Below the pieces are notes generated by a model. That model did no database searches, was not told where the DNA came from, and saw only the letters and a list, made by a program, of their open reading frames with translations. Position numbers and translations under genes: made by a program. 64,000 nt of DNA from Mucilaginibacter empetricola. Lineage in GTDB: Bacteria > Bacteroidota > Bacteroidia > Sphingobacteriales > Sphingobacteriaceae. How positions within the stretch are numbered: position 1 is the first letter of the stretch; each line of letters begins with the position of its first letter. Below, one piece after another: positions 62,819 through 64,000 of this stretch. The DNA lies in the NCBI RefSeq assembly GCF_024808665.1, contig NZ_JANUBZ010000002.1, positions 186,001 to 250,000 on the forward strand. Direction: 5' to 3'.

Positions 62819-63319
62819 TCAATGTTCAGCTGCTTTTACCTCTCGTTTACTCAAAATTAGGTTAAATAAAACAGTAATGAGCAGGGCTATTACGCATCCG
62901 CTAACTACGCATACTACCCGTTCAACCGCAACAAACCAGTGCTTGCTTCGTTCCTGCTGTATAGTTACAATAACAAAACCTGCCAGTGCGCTTCGTAAGG
63001 CATCCTTAATATTCAGTGCCAGGCCAATACATATGGTTAAAATTACGCCGATGCATAAAATAATAAGATTGGGTAGCTGTATGGGATACAGGCAAATGCC
63101 CACGGCGCAGCCCAGTATATTTGCCTTGATGCGATTGTAAGCCTGCGTGGTACTATGATCGGGCGAGAGTACGATCACTACCGAAACAATGGCCCAATAA
63201 AATGGGTATTGAGGTATTAGCAGATAAGGTATATAACAAACTAGCAACCCCACCAGGCATTTAATAATATAAATAAAATTAGACGGGAATTCGCTTTTTT
63301 TAAATGGGTTGGTAAGCAT
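62819..63319 (-). CDS. FUSC-family (aromatic acid exporter-like) membrane protein
   Basis: The 166-residue protein contains about five membrane helices and the FUSC pattern (FYWAIVSVVIVLSPDHSTTQAYNRI, ANILGCAVGICLYP). It corresponds to a half-length form of the aromatic acid efflux family without a large cytoplasmic domain. The substrate is unknown. It is convergent with the GH2 gene and divergent from the amine oxidase-like gene. Confidence 0.75.
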   Translation of the reverse strand: MLTNPFKKSEFPSNFIYIIKCLVGLLVCYIPYLLIPQYPFYWAIVSVVIVLSPDHSTTQAYNRIKANILGCAVGICLYPIQLPNLIILCIGVILTICIGLALNIKDALRSALAGFVIVTIQQERSKHWFVAVERVVCVVSGCVIALLITVLFNLILSKREVKAAEH

Positions 63320-63411
63320 ACTTAATTGAGCTTTTTTAACACTAAGGTGGTGTTTTTTGAAACAAGCGACGTCAGTTTTATATTAAAAGTATAATAAAAA
63401 ATTAAATTATG

Positions 63412-63419
63412 TTACTTTG
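63412..63419 (+). promoter_or_regulatory. Weak -7 box of the amine oxidase-like gene
   Basis: TTACTTTG differs from TAnnTTTG at the second base, 32 bases upstream of the ATG at 63452. Confidence 0.2.
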
Positions 63420-63451
63420 TTTTCAACTATCATTTACCTGTATTAGTATCC

Positions 63452-64000
63452 ATGAATAAAAGCGATGTGTTAATTATTGGCGCGGGAGCCGCCGGATTGA
63501 TGGCTGCCAACTTATTGGTAAAAGCCGGAAAAAAGGTAACCGTATTAGAGGCGCGCGATCGTTGCGGGGGCCGTATCCATACTTTGCATAACGAACTTTT
63601 CTTTAAAAACGTTGAACTTGGGGCCGAGTTTATTCATGGCGACCTACCGGTTACACTTGGCTTGCTTAATGAGGCAGGCATTGCCTATTATCCTGCCGAC
63701 GCAGAGATGTGGCAGTATAAAAACGGCGCATTTGTTACGGAACGTCGCTTTATTGAGGAGTGGGGTTTACTGATGGAAAAGCTTGATGAAGTTGAGCACG
63801 ATATCAGTATTGAAGAATTTTTAGACAAAGAGTTCCCGGAAGACAAGTACAATGACTTGAAAAATTCGGTGCGGCGTTTTGTATCGGGGTATGATACCGC
63901 TGATCCTGAAAAGGCAAGCACTTTTGCCTTGAGAAACGAATGGCAAGGCGAAGATGGTGATGCCCAGTACCGCGTTAAAGGTGGATATGGGGTGATGATT
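63452..64000 (+). CDS. Flavin amine oxidase-type FAD oxidoreductase (3' end outside window)
   Basis: The first 183 codons are inside the window. The N-terminus has the FAD dinucleotide fold (DVLIIGAGAAGLMAANLL), the amine-oxidase signature EARDRCGGRIHTL, and GAEFIHGD. The family oxidises amines, polyamines or carotenoid-like substrates. The substrate-binding and C-terminal parts are outside the window, so no further assignment is possible. It is divergent from the FUSC-like gene. Confidence 0.85.
   Translation, partial: MNKSDVLIIGAGAAGLMAANLLVKAGKKVTVLEARDRCGGRIHTLHNELFFKNVELGAEFIHGDLPVTLGLLNEAGIAYYPADAEMWQYKNGAFVTERRFIEEWGLLMEKLDEVEHDISIEEFLDKEFPEDKYNDLKNSVRRFVSGYDTADPEKASTFALRNEWQGEDGDAQYRVKGGYGVMI

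Overview
The window looks like a chromosomal segment of a Bacteroidota member of the family Sphingobacteriaceae, most likely Mucilaginibacter or a close relative (inference). The basis is a SusC/SusD pair, many lipoproteins with Bacteroidota-style lipoboxes, -7 promoter boxes of the TAnnTTTG type, an aromatic amino acid hydroxylase of the long Bacteroidota type, and moderate G+C with many AT-rich intergenic stretches. No rRNA, tRNA, CRISPR array, transposase or prophage gene was found.

1-7.2 kb: the 3' end of an unidentified gene, a GT-C membrane glycosyltransferase, an HxlR regulator with a secreted VOC protein, a universal stress protein, a short alpha-glucan phosphorylase homologue that lacks the PLP lysine, two small unknown proteins and a D-2-hydroxyacid dehydrogenase. 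7.3-15.4 kb: a heavy-metal RND efflux operon (TolC-type channel, lipoprotein adaptor, CzcA/CusA-type pump, strong terminator) preceded by its likely two-component system. Both promoters carry ATTAGA-like repeats; at the pump promoter they are phased every 11 bp. 15.4-31 kb: housekeeping and envelope genes: fmt, a NamZ-like muramidase, a LolC/E-type permease, an ECF sigma factor overlapping a membrane/beta-barrel fusion protein, mazG, mnmD, an MBL-rhodanese protein, ssb, a PAS-GAF sensor without an ATPase domain, and an aromatic amino acid hydroxylase with an SDR partner.

31-43 kb: a flippase-like protein, DUF1003, a lone ABC ATPase, Lrp plus an EamA exporter, a carboxylesterase, a metallophosphoesterase, a GlxA-type AraC regulator divergent from a VOC protein, an M1 peptidase and a Nudix-fold (NrtR/AraR-like) regulator divergent from a GH3 beta-glucosidase. 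Four intergenic palindromic repeat elements, of three apparent types, lie between 24.8 and 37.3 kb.

46.3-62.7 kb is the most distinctive region: SusC, SusD, a 1193-residue FG-GAP/VCBS-ASPIC/UnbV lipoprotein, a vanadium-haloperoxidase/PAP2-fold lipoprotein, two tandem paralogous lipoproteins that join one c-type haem site (CxxCH) to an FG-GAP beta-propeller, and a GH2 exo-glycosidase, all on the + strand. Every product has a signal peptide or lipobox, so this looks like a cell-surface uptake and processing system that combines glycan import, propeller scaffolds and possible redox or halogen/phosphate chemistry. Its function is not established and it is the best candidate here for an undescribed system. 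The window ends with a FUSC-like membrane protein and the 5' part of a flavin amine-oxidase-type gene.
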